Assembly: GCA_016710435.1 (NCBI GenBank)
Contig: JADJVV010000001.1
Span: 744,001-808,000, forward strand
DNA length: 64,000 nucleotides
Origin: Hyphomicrobiales bacterium
Lineage (GTDB): Bacteria; Pseudomonadota; Alphaproteobacteria; Rhizobiales; Aestuariivirgaceae
Direction: 5' to 3'
Part shown: one piece after another, positions 35,526 to 45,197 of the stretch
Layout of the letters: each line of letters opens with the position of its first letter
Position numbering within the stretch: the stretch's first letter is position 1
The notes under the pieces: generated by a model
What the model saw: only the letters and a program-made list of their open reading frames with translations
Databases searched by the model: none
What the model was told of the DNA's origin: nothing
Position numbers and translations under genes: made by a program

Positions 35526-36758
35526 ATGCTTACGAACTTGACGAACTTCCGCGCTTCCACGGCCGGAAATACTGGCGTTATGTTTGCGCTTGTCCTCGTG
35601 CCCTTGTTGCTGGGCGTGGGCGCCGCCGTTGACTACGTACGCCTGAGCGACCGGCAAACCGAGTTGAGCGCGGCACTGGATGGCGCGGCACTCGCTGCGG
35701 CAACGGCCAAGGACGCCACCGAAGCCGACCGCATCAGCATTGCGCGCGACTATTTCGCCAAGAACGTCACCGGCTCCGGCCGTGCCCCTGAGTTGTCCGT
35801 CGAGATGAGCGGCAATTCCATCATGGCGACGGCAAAGGAAGACGTGCCGACGATCCTGATGCAGTTGGGTGGCATTCCCACCATGACCGCCAAGGCCACA
35901 TCGGAAGTGATGCTGCCCAGCGCCGGCAAGGCCGAGGTGGCGCTCGTCCTCGATTATTCCGGCTCCATGTCGGAGTCCGGCAAGTACGTCCGCATGGCCG
36001 CTGCTGCCAAGGACATGGTCACCCGCCTCGCCACCGCCACGGAGCATGGCAACCTCAAGGTTGGGCTCGTGCCGTTTTCCGCCATGGTGCGCACCAGCAT
36101 GCCATCGGCGATGGTGACGCAGGCCGCAGCGGGAGAAACATGGAACGGCTGCACCCAGGACCGCGCCTATCCCAACAACACGGGCGTGGCCAGTCCATCC
36201 GGTGGTGCAGACAGCAAATGGGGTTATTTCGACAACACGTCCGAGAACAAGGGGGCCTACGATTGCAATGCCTATGCCGCCAAATCGCTGGATATTCTTC
36301 CGCTCACGGATGATTTCGTCAAGGTCGGCAAGAAGCTCGATGCCATGAGGCCGCTTGGCAACACCAACATCGCGCTGGGCGCCGAATTCGGCTGGAACCT
36401 TCTGGATGACGCCGCTCCCTATGCCCAGGCCGTGCCCTATAACGACAAGGAGACGCGAAAGTACCTGGTGCTGCTGACCGATGGCGTGCAGACGTCCAAG
36501 GAGTGGGGACCAGGCAAGAGCCGCAACATCGAACACGGCCAGAAGAACCTGGTGACGCTCTGCACGGGCATGCGCGCCAAGGGCATCACCGTCTTCACCA
36601 TCGCCTATGACGTGACCGACAAGCAGGTGACGACGCTGCTCAAGAGCTGTGCCCCCGGCAAATATTTCGAGCCGGACGTGGGCGGCAATTCGATCAACCT
36701 GGTCTTCTCGGAAATCACCGCCCAGATCAGCAATGAACTGGTGCGACTCGTCCGCTGA
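35526..36758 (+). CDS. TadE/TadG-like pilus-associated protein with VWA domain
   Basis: A 410-residue protein with an N-terminal pilin-like hydrophobic helix (VMFALVLVPLLLGVGAAVDYVRL) as in Flp/Tad pseudopilins, then a von Willebrand A domain. The metal-ion-dependent adhesion site is DYSGSMS (near residue 144), with further ligands in NTNIALG and VLLTDGVQ. Such proteins are exported by the Tad system and sit on the outer surface. No other tad or cpa genes are nearby, so this is an isolated copy. Confidence 0.85.
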   Translation: MLTNLTNFRASTAGNTGVMFALVLVPLLLGVGAAVDYVRLSDRQTELSAALDGAALAAATAKDATEADRISIARDYFAKNVTGSGRAPELSVEMSGNSIMATAKEDVPTILMQLGGIPTMTAKATSEVMLPSAGKAEVALVLDYSGSMSESGKYVRMAAAAKDMVTRLATATEHGNLKVGLVPFSAMVRTSMPSAMVTQAAAGETWNGCTQDRAYPNNTGVASPSGGADSKWGYFDNTSENKGAYDCNAYAAKSLDILPLTDDFVKVGKKLDAMRPLGNTNIALGAEFGWNLLDDAAPYAQAVPYNDKETRKYLVLLTDGVQTSKEWGPGKSRNIEHGQKNLVTLCTGMRAKGITVFTIAYDVTDKQVTTLLKSCAPGKYFEPDVGGNSINLVFSEITAQISNELVRLVR

Positions 36759-36764
36759 CCGTCC

Positions 36765-38390
36765 TCAGCTGCTTTCCGGCACCATGTCGATTGCCCCGCA
36801 GGGGCATTCGGCGGCGCACAGGCCGCAGCCCTTGCAATAGTCGTAGTCGATGCGGAAGCGGTTGCCCGCCCCCAGCTTGATGATGGCGTTGTCCGGGCAG
36901 ACGCCATAGCAATTGTCGCATTCGAAGCAGTTGCCGCAGGAGAGACAGCGCCGCGCCTCGTAGAGCGCGTTCGTCTCGTCAAGCCCGCCCTGCACCTCCG
37001 CAAAACTGCGCACGCGCCGTGCCGCCTCCAGCATTGGCCGCACCGTGGGCGAGGCATCCTCGTAGTACCAGGTGTTGAGGCGCTCGGGTGACGCGAGTCC
37101 ATGCTTTTCAGCCGGCACATAGGGTGCTGCGCGCAGATACCCGTCGATATGGCGCGCGGCTTTCTTGCCGTGCCCCACGGCCACGGTCACGGTGCGTTCG
37201 GAGGGCGCCATGTCGCCACCCGCGAACACGCCGGCACAACCCGTCATCATGTCGGGACCGACCTTGACCACGCCGTTCTCGATCACCACACCCGGCGCTT
37301 TCTCCAGCAATGACAGGTCCACGTCCTGCCCCAGCGCGAGCACCAGGCTGTCGGCATCAAGCGTTTCGTATTCGCCCGTCGGCTGCGGAAAACCCTTGTC
37401 GTCCAGTGCCATCTTTTCGATCTGCAGGGTGCCGCCGTCGATGGTCTTGATGGTGGAGAGCCACTTCATCGAGACGCCCTCTTCCAAAGCCTCTTCCACC
37501 TCGAAGTCATGGGCCGGCATCTTCTCGCGGGTGCGGCGATAGACGATGATTGCTTCCTCGGCCCCAAGACGGCGCGCCGTTCGGGCCACATCGATGGCCG
37601 TGTTGCCGCCGCCATAGACGACGACCTTGCGGCCGAGAAGCGGCGGTGCCTCGCCTTCCATGGACCGTAGCAATTGCACCGCATCCAGCACCTTGGCGGC
37701 GCCCGCAGCGGGAATATAGGCACGCTTGGCAATATGCGCGCCGACGGCGAGGAATGCCGCATCATATCCGCCCGCGATCATCTCCTGCTCGATGTCGGCC
37801 ACCTTGCTGTCGAGATGAAGCGTCACGCCCATGTTGGTAATGCGCTTTACTTCCGCGTCGATGATGTGGCGCGGCAGGCGGTACTTCGGGATCCCGAAGC
37901 GCATCATGCCACCGGCGAGCGGCCCCGCCTCGCGCAACGTGACGCCATGGCCCATGCGCCGCAGGTGATAGGCCGCCGACAGCCCGGCAGGCCCTGCCCC
38001 CACCACCAGCACCGTCTTGCCGCTTTCAGCCGCAGGCGGATCGAACTGCCAGTCCTTCTCGATCGCAAGATCACCCAGGAAACGTTCCACCGAATTGATG
38101 CCGACCGCCTCGTCGATGCTGGCGCGGTTGCAGGCGCCTTCGCAGGGGTGGTAGCAGACACGGCCCATGATGGCGGGCAGCGGATTGTTCAGCGTGAGGG
38201 CGCGCCAGGCCTTTTCATAGTCACCCGCCTCTGCGTGGAAGAGCCAGGCCTGAATGTCCTCGCCTGCCGGGCAGGCGGCATTGCAGGGCGGCAGGCGGTC
38301 CACGTATTCGGGCCGCACGGTGCGCCAGGAGCCCGTCAGGTTCCGCTTGCTGGTGCCCACATCGAGCGCGATCGCATAGGGATGTTTCAT
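36765..38390 (-). CDS. GltD-like NAD(P)H oxidoreductase fused to a two-cluster ferredoxin (POR-associated)
   Basis: A 541-residue protein. N-terminal Fe-S domain with PPCNAACPAGEDIQAW and YHPCEGACNR, FAD motif VLVVGAGPAGLSAAYHL, NAD(P) motif VVVYGGGNTAIDVARTARR, then a C-terminal ferredoxin with two [4Fe-4S] sites: CLSCGNCFECDNCYGVCP and CKGCGLCAAECPCGAI (key cysteines). It is the last gene of the operon with porG, porA and porB, and overlaps porB by 4 nt. It probably passes electrons between reduced ferredoxin and NAD(P). This coupling is inferred from GltD/NfnB homology and context. Confidence 0.88.
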   Translation of the reverse strand: MKHPYAIALDVGTSKRNLTGSWRTVRPEYVDRLPPCNAACPAGEDIQAWLFHAEAGDYEKAWRALTLNNPLPAIMGRVCYHPCEGACNRASIDEAVGINSVERFLGDLAIEKDWQFDPPAAESGKTVLVVGAGPAGLSAAYHLRRMGHGVTLREAGPLAGGMMRFGIPKYRLPRHIIDAEVKRITNMGVTLHLDSKVADIEQEMIAGGYDAAFLAVGAHIAKRAYIPAAGAAKVLDAVQLLRSMEGEAPPLLGRKVVVYGGGNTAIDVARTARRLGAEEAIIVYRRTREKMPAHDFEVEEALEEGVSMKWLSTIKTIDGGTLQIEKMALDDKGFPQPTGEYETLDADSLVLALGQDVDLSLLEKAPGVVIENGVVKVGPDMMTGCAGVFAGGDMAPSERTVTVAVGHGKKAARHIDGYLRAAPYVPAEKHGLASPERLNTWYYEDASPTVRPMLEAARRVRSFAEVQGGLDETNALYEARRCLSCGNCFECDNCYGVCPDNAIIKLGAGNRFRIDYDYCKGCGLCAAECPCGAIDMVPESS

Positions 38391-39412
38391 GACGCCGCTC
38401 CCGTCGTTGCCTGCGCCACGGCCTCGGTCAATCCGAACTCCGCGATATGACGGTCGGCAATGGCCTGGATGCGCGCCACCCGCGGGTCCGTGACACCCCC
38501 CTTGAACAGATGGGCAAAACGGCGCTGGAGCCTGAGATACTCCGTCACCGGCTTGGGCTGCCTGATCTTGCGCACATGGGTGATGTGTCCGCCTTCCGCC
38601 TCGAAGATGGGGAACAGGCCTGTTTCAATGGCAAGCCGGGCAAGGCGGATCGTGTCATGCGAGGCCGCACCCCAACCGAGGGGGCACGGCACATTGATCT
38701 GGATGTAGCGCGCACCGCGAATGCCCATCGCCTTTGTCACCTTGGCTTCGAGATCATGCAGGTCGGCGACACTTGCGGTGGCCACATAGGGAATGTCGTG
38801 GGCAACCGCGATCTTGGGAACAAACTTGCCCGTGCCGAAGACATTGCCGGGCTCATCGCCCAGTGTGGGCGTCGTCGCCGTGCGCGCCGCCGGCGGCGTG
38901 GCGGACGAGCGCTGCACGCCCGTGTTCATGTAGCCTTCGTTGTCATAGCAGATGTAGAGAACGTCATCGTTGCGCTCGAACATGCCGGAGAGGCAGCCGA
39001 AACCGATGTCGGTGGTGCCGCCGTCTCCGCCCTGGGCAACGACGCGCGTGCCCGCGCGCCCCGTGACGCGCATCGCCGCAGCGACGCCCGTTGCCACAGC
39101 CGCCGCATTGCCGAAGAGCGAATGCATCCACGGCATCTGCCACGACGTTTCCGGATAGGGCGTGGTGAAGACCTCCAGACAACCCGTCGCGTTGACGGCG
39201 ATGAGATTGCCGCCACTCGCCCGCATGGCGGCATCAATCGCGTAGCGCGCTCCTAGCGCCTCGCCGCAGCCCTGGCAGGCGCGGTGGCCGCAGGTGAGCG
39301 AGTTGGAGCGCGACAGGCTGGCCTGAACATTGCGTTCCGTTTCGTCAATGAGGCGGTTGCCGACAGTGAGCGTACCCTTCTGGTAGAATTTGAGCTTCTG
39401 GATCTCGTTCAT
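38387..39412 (-). CDS. porB: 2-oxoacid (pyruvate):ferredoxin oxidoreductase, beta subunit
   Basis: Thiamine-diphosphate and [4Fe-4S]-binding subunit, 341 residues. Cluster cysteines are visible in CGHRACQGCGEAL and ATGCLEVF, and the thiamine motif is GGDGGTTDIGFG followed by YDNEGYMNTG. The chosen ATG at 39412 overlaps the porA stop by one base; the longer open frame lies within porA. Specificity for pyruvate rather than other 2-oxo acids is assumed from the porA type. Confidence 0.88.
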   Translation of the reverse strand: MNEIQKLKFYQKGTLTVGNRLIDETERNVQASLSRSNSLTCGHRACQGCGEALGARYAIDAAMRASGGNLIAVNATGCLEVFTTPYPETSWQMPWMHSLFGNAAAVATGVAAAMRVTGRAGTRVVAQGGDGGTTDIGFGCLSGMFERNDDVLYICYDNEGYMNTGVQRSSATPPAARTATTPTLGDEPGNVFGTGKFVPKIAVAHDIPYVATASVADLHDLEAKVTKAMGIRGARYIQINVPCPLGWGAASHDTIRLARLAIETGLFPIFEAEGGHITHVRKIRQPKPVTEYLRLQRRFAHLFKGGVTDPRVARIQAIADRHIAEFGLTEAVAQATTGAAS

Positions 39413-40719
39413 CACGATGTCTCCTTCTCCGCCGCTGCCTGGCGTTCGGCGTCGGCGCGCTGGGCCCGCTCGGCCCGCTCGCGCTCGAGAATCTTCAACA
39501 CATTCTCCGCCGATGGGCCCGACCGCCGCGCCTTGCCCTTGCGATGGATTTCCCGCGCGATGACACGCTCGTTGAGGTCCATGAAATGCGGACCTTCCCA
39601 CGGCTGGATCAGCGCCTGGCGGAAGACGCGGTGCAGCGATGCCTTGGTGACGGGACGGCCACCCAGCCCTGCGATCACCGCGTGCATGTGGGGCGATTGC
39701 GGCATGTCGCGCAGCGCGATGGCGATGTTGCTCGCCAATGGTCCGCCCATTCCCGGATCGAGGCTCTTGTCGATCACGATCACGTCGCGCGCCTGCGTCA
39801 GCACCTCGCGCAACGCCTTGGCCGGGAACGGCCGGAAGGTGACGAGACTGACAAGGCCGATGAGAATGCCTTCGCCCCGCATCTCATCGATGACATCCTT
39901 GATGGTGCCGTTGATCGAACCCATCGCAACGACCACCGTCTCGGCATCGTCCATGGCGTAGCTCCGCAGCAATCCCCCGGCTTCGCGCCCGAAGCGCTGC
40001 CTGAAATCGCGCGCCATCTGCTCGATCAGGCGAAACGCCGTCTGCTGCTTGTAGAATTGCAAGTAGCGCACCTCCGTGAAGGCATCGGGCCCCACCATCG
40101 CGCCGATGGAGATCGGATCTTCCGGGTCCAGCACCTGCACCGGTTCATAAGGAGGCAGGTAGGCATCCACATCCGCTTGCGCGGGAATGTCGATCCGTTC
40201 CATGGCATGCGTGAGGATGAAGCCATCCACGCAGACCATCGTGGGCACGGACAATTCTTCCGCCAGCTTGAAGGCGATGACGTGAAGGTCGGCTGCTTCC
40301 TGGTTGTGCTCGGCAAAAAGCTGTATCCACCCCGACTCGCGGAGCGCCATGGCATCGGAGTGATCGTTCCAGATGTTGATGGGCGCGCCGATGGCACGGT
40401 TGCCCAGCGTCATCACGATGGGAAGGCCGAGCCCCGCCGCGTTGTAGACCGCCTCCGCCATGAACAGGAGACCCTGGCTGGCCGTGGCCGTATAGGCGCG
40501 GGCTCCCGCCGCAGAGGCGCCGATCGCCACCGACAGGGCCGCGAACTCGCTTTCCACATTGATGAACTCGCAGTTCTGCACATCACCCGTGCGGACCAGT
40601 TCACCCAGTCCTTCCACGATATGCGTCTGCGGCGTGATCGGATAGGCACAGACCACCTGAGGGCGGCAGAGGCCGATCACCTTCGCCATGGCCTTGGAGC
40701 CTTCGATTTGCTCAAGCAT
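39412..40719 (-). CDS. porA: 2-oxoacid (pyruvate):ferredoxin oxidoreductase, alpha subunit
   Basis: Catalytic alpha subunit, 435 residues, with the family motif CAYPITPQTHIVEGL near the N-terminus, TATASQGLLFMAEAVYN and the central GNRAIGAPINIWNDHSD. The C-terminal 45 residues are a charged Arg/Glu/Ala helix not present in most PorA proteins. The ATG at 40719 gives the family start and overlaps porG by 8 nt. The complex catalyses reversible oxidative decarboxylation of pyruvate to acetyl-CoA with ferredoxin. Confidence 0.88.
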   Translation of the reverse strand: MLEQIEGSKAMAKVIGLCRPQVVCAYPITPQTHIVEGLGELVRTGDVQNCEFINVESEFAALSVAIGASAAGARAYTATASQGLLFMAEAVYNAAGLGLPIVMTLGNRAIGAPINIWNDHSDAMALRESGWIQLFAEHNQEAADLHVIAFKLAEELSVPTMVCVDGFILTHAMERIDIPAQADVDAYLPPYEPVQVLDPEDPISIGAMVGPDAFTEVRYLQFYKQQTAFRLIEQMARDFRQRFGREAGGLLRSYAMDDAETVVVAMGSINGTIKDVIDEMRGEGILIGLVSLVTFRPFPAKALREVLTQARDVIVIDKSLDPGMGGPLASNIAIALRDMPQSPHMHAVIAGLGGRPVTKASLHRVFRQALIQPWEGPHFMDLNERVIAREIHRKGKARRSGPSAENVLKILERERAERAQRADAERQAAAEKETS

Positions 40720-41314
40720 GGAGAGCCTCCCGTGCAGCGGCCGCCGGACGGCCCAAGGCTGCGGCAACAATGTCATGGGCGGCGCGGGCGGCAATCACGT
40801 TGGCCTCGCCCACCTTGCCGGGAAACGTGCGGCGGATCGCTTCCAGCACGGACGCGAGCGAGACAAGTCCTGACATCGCGGTGAACGCACCAAGGAGCGA
40901 GGTATTGGGCGCGGGCCTGCCCACGTGGCTGAGCGCCAGTTCCGTGGCAGCGACGGTTTGCGCATGGCCTTGCGACAGCCGTGCGGCAATGGCGTCCTGA
41001 TGAAGGTCCGCGAAGCTCTTGCCGGTGTTGACCAGCAAATATCCGCTCGGCGAGAGGCCCTCCAGCACATCCATGGCACGGAAAAGGGTGGCATCCTGCA
41101 CGATCAGCGCATCAGGATTCTGGATCGGTTCGCGCAGGCGGATTTCGCGATCGGAAATGCGGCAGAAGGCAACAACCGGTGCGCCCATGCGCTCGGAGCC
41201 GAAACTGGGAAAGGCCTGGGCGTGTTTGCCTTCGATGAAGGCCGCAACCGAGAGCATCTCCGCCGCCGTCACGACTCCCTGCCCGCCCCGTCCGTGAATC
41301 CGAACCTGAAACAT
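40712..41314 (-). CDS. porG: 2-oxoacid (pyruvate):ferredoxin oxidoreductase, gamma subunit
   Basis: Gamma domain of the oxidoreductase, 200 residues, with the N-terminal motif HGRGGQGVVTAAEML and the typical SFGSERMGAPVVAFCRI. It is the first gene of the four-gene operon (porG, porA, porB, GltD-ferredoxin), all overlapping. The promoter region carries a TTGAC-N4-ATCAA Fnr/FixK-type box centred about 65 bp upstream of the ATG, so expression is expected to rise at low oxygen. Confidence 0.88.
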   Translation of the reverse strand: MFQVRIHGRGGQGVVTAAEMLSVAAFIEGKHAQAFPSFGSERMGAPVVAFCRISDREIRLREPIQNPDALIVQDATLFRAMDVLEGLSPSGYLLVNTGKSFADLHQDAIAARLSQGHAQTVAATELALSHVGRPAPNTSLLGAFTAMSGLVSLASVLEAIRRTFPGKVGEANVIAARAAHDIVAAALGRPAAAAREALHA

Positions 41315-41372
41315 CAGCGTCTCCCATCGGCCGTCAACCGGGGGAGTTGTAACATCCGTCGGGTGGCGCGAC

Positions 41373-41386
41373 TTGACTCACATCAA
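41373..41386 (-). promoter_or_regulatory. Fnr/FixK-type anaerobox upstream of porG
   Basis: TTGAC-TCAC-ATCAA on the + strand, read as TTGAT-GTGA-GTCAA towards porG. It differs from the consensus TTGAT-N4-ATCAA at a single base. It is 59-72 nt upstream of the porG ATG, a normal place for an activator site in a class II promoter. The regulator itself is not in this window. Confidence 0.7.
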
Positions 41387-41423
41387 GCCGCCAGCGCGGA
41401 GCACGTGCTTTGCAGGAGGCCCG

Positions 41424-42485
41424 CTAGACTTTCTCGCGGAATTTCTCGACGTAGACGTTGATGACAAGGGCCGCCAGCAGGATGAGGCCGCGGATCAGGA
41501 TTTTCTGGAACGAATCCATCTGGATATGATCCAGTCCGTTGTTCACCACGCCAAGCACAAGGAGACCGATGATGGTATTCCCGATCCCGCCCCTTCCGCC
41601 GAACAGGCTGGTGCCGCCCACCACAACGGCGGCAATGGCATCCAGCAAGTATGTATCGAACTGGTTCTGCTGGGCCGAGCCGAAGTAGGCCACGCCCAGC
41701 ATGCCGGCGATGCCAGAGCACAACGCGCTGATGACCATGACGGAGCCGATGACCAGCTTCACGTTGACGCCCGAATATTCCGCCGCCTCGCGGTTGCCGC
41801 CCACCATGTAAACGTAGCGCCCGAAACGCGTGTAGGTCAGCACCAGATGCCCGACGATGAAGAAGATGAGGCAAACGATGATGGTCCAGCCCACGGGAAT
41901 GAACAGCGCCTTCCCAGCCGCATCGACGCCCAGCGGAATCTGGAATGCCGTCTTGGCACCAAGCAGAGTCACGAGGTCCGGATACTGGTAGGCAATCTGG
42001 CCCCGCACCAGCAGCGCCGAAACGCCATTGGCAATCTGCATGATGGCGAGCGTCATGATGAAGGACGGGATGCCGATCGATGTCATGCCGAAGGCCGTGA
42101 TCAGCCCGAAGGCCAGCGCCGACATCAGCGTCAGGATGATCGCCAGTGCACCATTCAGCGGAATGTTGGCGATGTTCACGTAGTCCGGCTGTATGGTGAA
42201 ATAGGCGACCGTGATGCCGACGGCATTGGCGACGGCGGCCACCGACAGATCAATCTCCGCCGTGAGAATGACGAAGGTGAGGCCAACCGCGATGATGCCC
42301 GTGATGGACATCTGCCGGATGATGTTCACCGCGTTGTCGAGCGTGGCGAAAGTCGTGGTGGTGGAAGAGAAGAACACCACCAGCGCCACGAGGGTGAGCA
42401 GCGGCGCCAGCGTACGCAGCTTGTCGGCGATGGCCCGCTTGGGATTGAAGCTCTTGGCGGCGGCGGTATCTGTGCTCACGTTCAT
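41424..42485 (-). CDS. ribose-type sugar ABC transporter permease (first system)
   Basis: Inner-membrane permease of the RbsC/XylH family, 353 residues with about ten hydrophobic helices. Recognisable are GLTFVILTAEIDLSVAAVAN near helix 3 (key EIDLS), VGGNREAAEYSGVNVKLV and the last loop GGTSLFGGRGGIGNTIIG. It is the third gene of the operon (substrate-binding protein, ATPase, permease). The order fits a complete uptake system for a pentose or related sugar. Confidence 0.9.
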   Translation of the reverse strand: MNVSTDTAAAKSFNPKRAIADKLRTLAPLLTLVALVVFFSSTTTTFATLDNAVNIIRQMSITGIIAVGLTFVILTAEIDLSVAAVANAVGITVAYFTIQPDYVNIANIPLNGALAIILTLMSALAFGLITAFGMTSIGIPSFIMTLAIMQIANGVSALLVRGQIAYQYPDLVTLLGAKTAFQIPLGVDAAGKALFIPVGWTIIVCLIFFIVGHLVLTYTRFGRYVYMVGGNREAAEYSGVNVKLVIGSVMVISALCSGIAGMLGVAYFGSAQQNQFDTYLLDAIAAVVVGGTSLFGGRGGIGNTIIGLLVLGVVNNGLDHIQMDSFQKILIRGLILLAALVINVYVEKFREKV

Positions 42486-42495
42486 CTGGCCTTTC

Positions 42496-44016
42496 TCAAG
42501 CTGCCGTCAACAGGTCGGATTTGGTGACAGTGCCCGACGTCATTTCACTCACCACGGTCCCGCGCTTCACCACATAGATCTTGTCGGCCAGCGTCAGGAT
42601 GGTTTCGGGTTCCGTGGAGAGGACGAGGATCGACACACCCTTGTCGCGCAACGCCTTGATGATGCGGATCACGTCTTCCTTGGCGCCCACGTCCATGCCG
42701 CGCGTCGGCTCGGACAGGATCAGGATTTTCGGAAGGCTGGTCAGCCACTTCGCCAGGGCCACCTTTTGCTGGTTTCCGCCCGAAAGTGAACCGAGGTCGA
42801 TGTCCGTCAACGGCGGCCTGATCTGCAGGTCCTTGATCTGGTGTTGGGCCACAACGCGCTCCTGCTGCGGCTTGAGCAGGATGCGGTGAATGCGCCCCAG
42901 CATTGAGATGCTGACATTCTTGAACACGGGTTCATTGCGGAACAGCATCATGCCGCGGTTTTCGGGAACGAAGGCAAGGCCTGCCCTGCGTGCCGCGGCG
43001 GTGGATCGGAAATGCGCTGGCTTGCCTTCCAGCGTGATGTTGCCCCGCGTGAAGGCGTGCCGCCCGAACAGCGCACGCGCGAATTCGATCAGGCCGCTTC
43101 CCATGAAGCCATACATGCCCGTGATTTCGCCGGGGCGGAGTTCGATCGATACACCGTTCAGCGACCGGCCATCGCCCACCTCGCGCGCCACGAGAATGGG
43201 TTGCGCGTCCGGCGCACCCCGAAGAACTGCCGTTTCGCCCATGTGCATGTCGGCCGAGCCGCGCCCGATCATGTGGCCGATGATCTTGTCCTTGTCGAGA
43301 TTGGCGCGCGGCTCCGTGGCAACGCGGCGGCTGTTGCGGAACACGGTGATGCGGTCGGAGATGTCGAGCACGTCATCGAGGAAATGCGAAATGAAGACCA
43401 GGCCGCGGCCTTCGGCGCGCAACTTGCGCAAGGCCGAGAAGAGGCGCGCCACTTCCGGGGGTGAGAGTGCGGACGTGGGTTCGTCCAGGATGATGGTGCG
43501 GGCGCCGGAGAACAGCACGCGCGACAACTCGATGAGTTGCTGGACTCCGACCGGCAATGTGCTCACCCGCGTGGACGGATCGATATCCACACCAAGGCTG
43601 CCGATCAGGGCCCGCGCCTGTTGCTTCATGCCGGACCAATCGATGATGCCGCCCGCCTTCACGGGCTGCACGCCAAGAAAAACGTTCTCGGCCACCGACA
43701 GGTCGGGAACCACCGACAATTCCTGGTGCACCATGCCGATGCCGGCGGCGATGGCATCGCGCGCGGAGCGGAATTGCACCACGCGGCCCTCGACGCGCAT
43801 CTCGCCCTCGTAGCCCGTGTGCAGGCCGGCGATGATCTTCATGAGGGTTGATTTACCGGCGCCGTTCTCGCCGACGAGACCATGGATCTCGCCGGGGAAG
43901 ACAGAGAAGTCCACGTTCTGCAGCGCCGTCACGCCGCCGAACGTCTTGGAGACGCCTTTCAACTCGATCAACGGCACAGACGTGCCGTTGATCGCGTCGT
44001 GTGTGGGAGGAACCAC
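42496..44016 (-). CDS. ribose-type sugar ABC transporter ATP-binding protein (first system)
   Basis: Fused double nucleotide-binding protein of the RbsA/MglA family, 506 residues. The first ATPase half has Walker A GENGAGKST and signature LPVGVQQLIELSRVL; the second half has a degenerate Walker A and the strong signature LSGGNQQKVALAKWL with ILSEPTRGMDVGAK. It starts 14 nt after the binding-protein gene and precedes the permease by 10 nt. Energises sugar uptake. Confidence 0.92.
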   Translation of the reverse strand: MVPPTHDAINGTSVPLIELKGVSKTFGGVTALQNVDFSVFPGEIHGLVGENGAGKSTLMKIIAGLHTGYEGEMRVEGRVVQFRSARDAIAAGIGMVHQELSVVPDLSVAENVFLGVQPVKAGGIIDWSGMKQQARALIGSLGVDIDPSTRVSTLPVGVQQLIELSRVLFSGARTIILDEPTSALSPPEVARLFSALRKLRAEGRGLVFISHFLDDVLDISDRITVFRNSRRVATEPRANLDKDKIIGHMIGRGSADMHMGETAVLRGAPDAQPILVAREVGDGRSLNGVSIELRPGEITGMYGFMGSGLIEFARALFGRHAFTRGNITLEGKPAHFRSTAAARRAGLAFVPENRGMMLFRNEPVFKNVSISMLGRIHRILLKPQQERVVAQHQIKDLQIRPPLTDIDLGSLSGGNQQKVALAKWLTSLPKILILSEPTRGMDVGAKEDVIRIIKALRDKGVSILVLSTEPETILTLADKIYVVKRGTVVSEMTSGTVTKSDLLTAA

Positions 44017-44030
44017 GACAGAGGCCCTGA

Positions 44031-45086
44031 TCAGATCAGGAAGTTCTTCTGCAGCCAGAGATGACCTGCAGCCGTATCCTTGGTGATGACGGGACCGTCG
44101 GCGAGGATGAAGTTCGGAATGTCCTTGCCCGCCTTCTCTCCACCAGCGACCGCAGCGACGCCTGCCGCAACAGCCCAGCCATGGATGCGGCAGGACGGGT
44201 TGCGCACCGTCGCCACCATGGTGCCGTCGAGAACGGCGTTCACCGCCGGCGGCATCGCGTCGACGCCCGCGATCAGGATGTCGGTGCGGTTCTTGGCCTT
44301 CATCACGTTATGGGCAGCGAGCGCCATGTCGTCGTTGTGGAAGAATGCACCCTTGATGTCGGGATGCTGCGTGAGCAACGAATCCCAGATGCGCGTCACT
44401 TTCGTCACGTCCCAGTCGGCGGGTTGCTCGTCGAGCAGCTTGATCTTGCCGTTGCCGTCGATCACCTGATGGAAGCCCTTGGCGCGTCCCTGTGCGCCGG
44501 AATGGCCCAGTGCGCCTTGCGTCATCACCACATTGCCCTCGCCGCCGATGGCGTTGATGAGCGCCGCGGTCACGACCGATCCCATCATCTGGTTGTCGGG
44601 CGCGATGAAGGTGTGGAGCGCAAGCTGGCCTTCGGGCGCCATCATCGTGTCCATGGCGATGACGGGCGTGCCCGCATCGATGACGCGCTGGATCGGCTCA
44701 TTGAGTGTGCCGATGCCGAACGTCTGCAGCGCCACGAAATCCCACTTCTGCGTCGCCAGGTTTTCAACCGTGGCGCGCTGCTTGGTGGCCGACAGTTCTC
44801 CGTCGAACCATGTGATTTCCACGTTCATCAGCTTGGCCCACGCTTCCGCCGCCTGCTTGCCCTGCGCGCACCATGTGGCCTGGAGACCGGCGTTGCCCAT
44901 GGCAGCCTTCAAGGGCTTGCCAGACGGCTTGAGTTCCTGCGCGATCGCGGGATCGAAGCCCGCTTCCGCCAACATGATGGCGCCAAGCGCCGCCGCTCCG
45001 CCCATTGCCTTGAAAATGTCCCGGCGCGACGCATCCTCAAAGAGTTTGCGGTCGTCCAGAATCGTTTCTTCCTTCTTGCGTGCCAT
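44031..45086 (-). CDS. sugar ABC transporter substrate-binding protein with Tat-like signal (first system)
   Basis: Periplasmic binding protein of the RbsB-like class, 351 residues. The N-terminus has a long charged part and then SRRDIFKAMGGAAALGAIML, a twin-arginine-type signal (RR at about residues 21-22). The mature region has KLMNVEITWFDGELSATKQ and HNDDMALAAHNVMKAKNRTD, typical of the family. The 178-nt leader holds the TTGTCATACAA operator shared with the chvE/gntR locus. The upstream neighbour is mtnK, which may hint at a methylthioribose-like or pentose substrate, but this is unproven. Confidence 0.88.
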   Translation of the reverse strand: MARKKEETILDDRKLFEDASRRDIFKAMGGAAALGAIMLAEAGFDPAIAQELKPSGKPLKAAMGNAGLQATWCAQGKQAAEAWAKLMNVEITWFDGELSATKQRATVENLATQKWDFVALQTFGIGTLNEPIQRVIDAGTPVIAMDTMMAPEGQLALHTFIAPDNQMMGSVVTAALINAIGGEGNVVMTQGALGHSGAQGRAKGFHQVIDGNGKIKLLDEQPADWDVTKVTRIWDSLLTQHPDIKGAFFHNDDMALAAHNVMKAKNRTDILIAGVDAMPPAVNAVLDGTMVATVRNPSCRIHGWAVAAGVAAVAGGEKAGKDIPNFILADGPVITKDTAAGHLWLQKNFLI

Positions 45087-45197
45087 TTGGGTCTCCCAAT
45101 CTGATGTTCGTTTACGTGAAAAGCGAATTCAGTACGTCGACCGGCAGGTATGCCTGCTCTTCAAATTGTCGTCCTCTGCGGGACGAGGTGGAAATAT

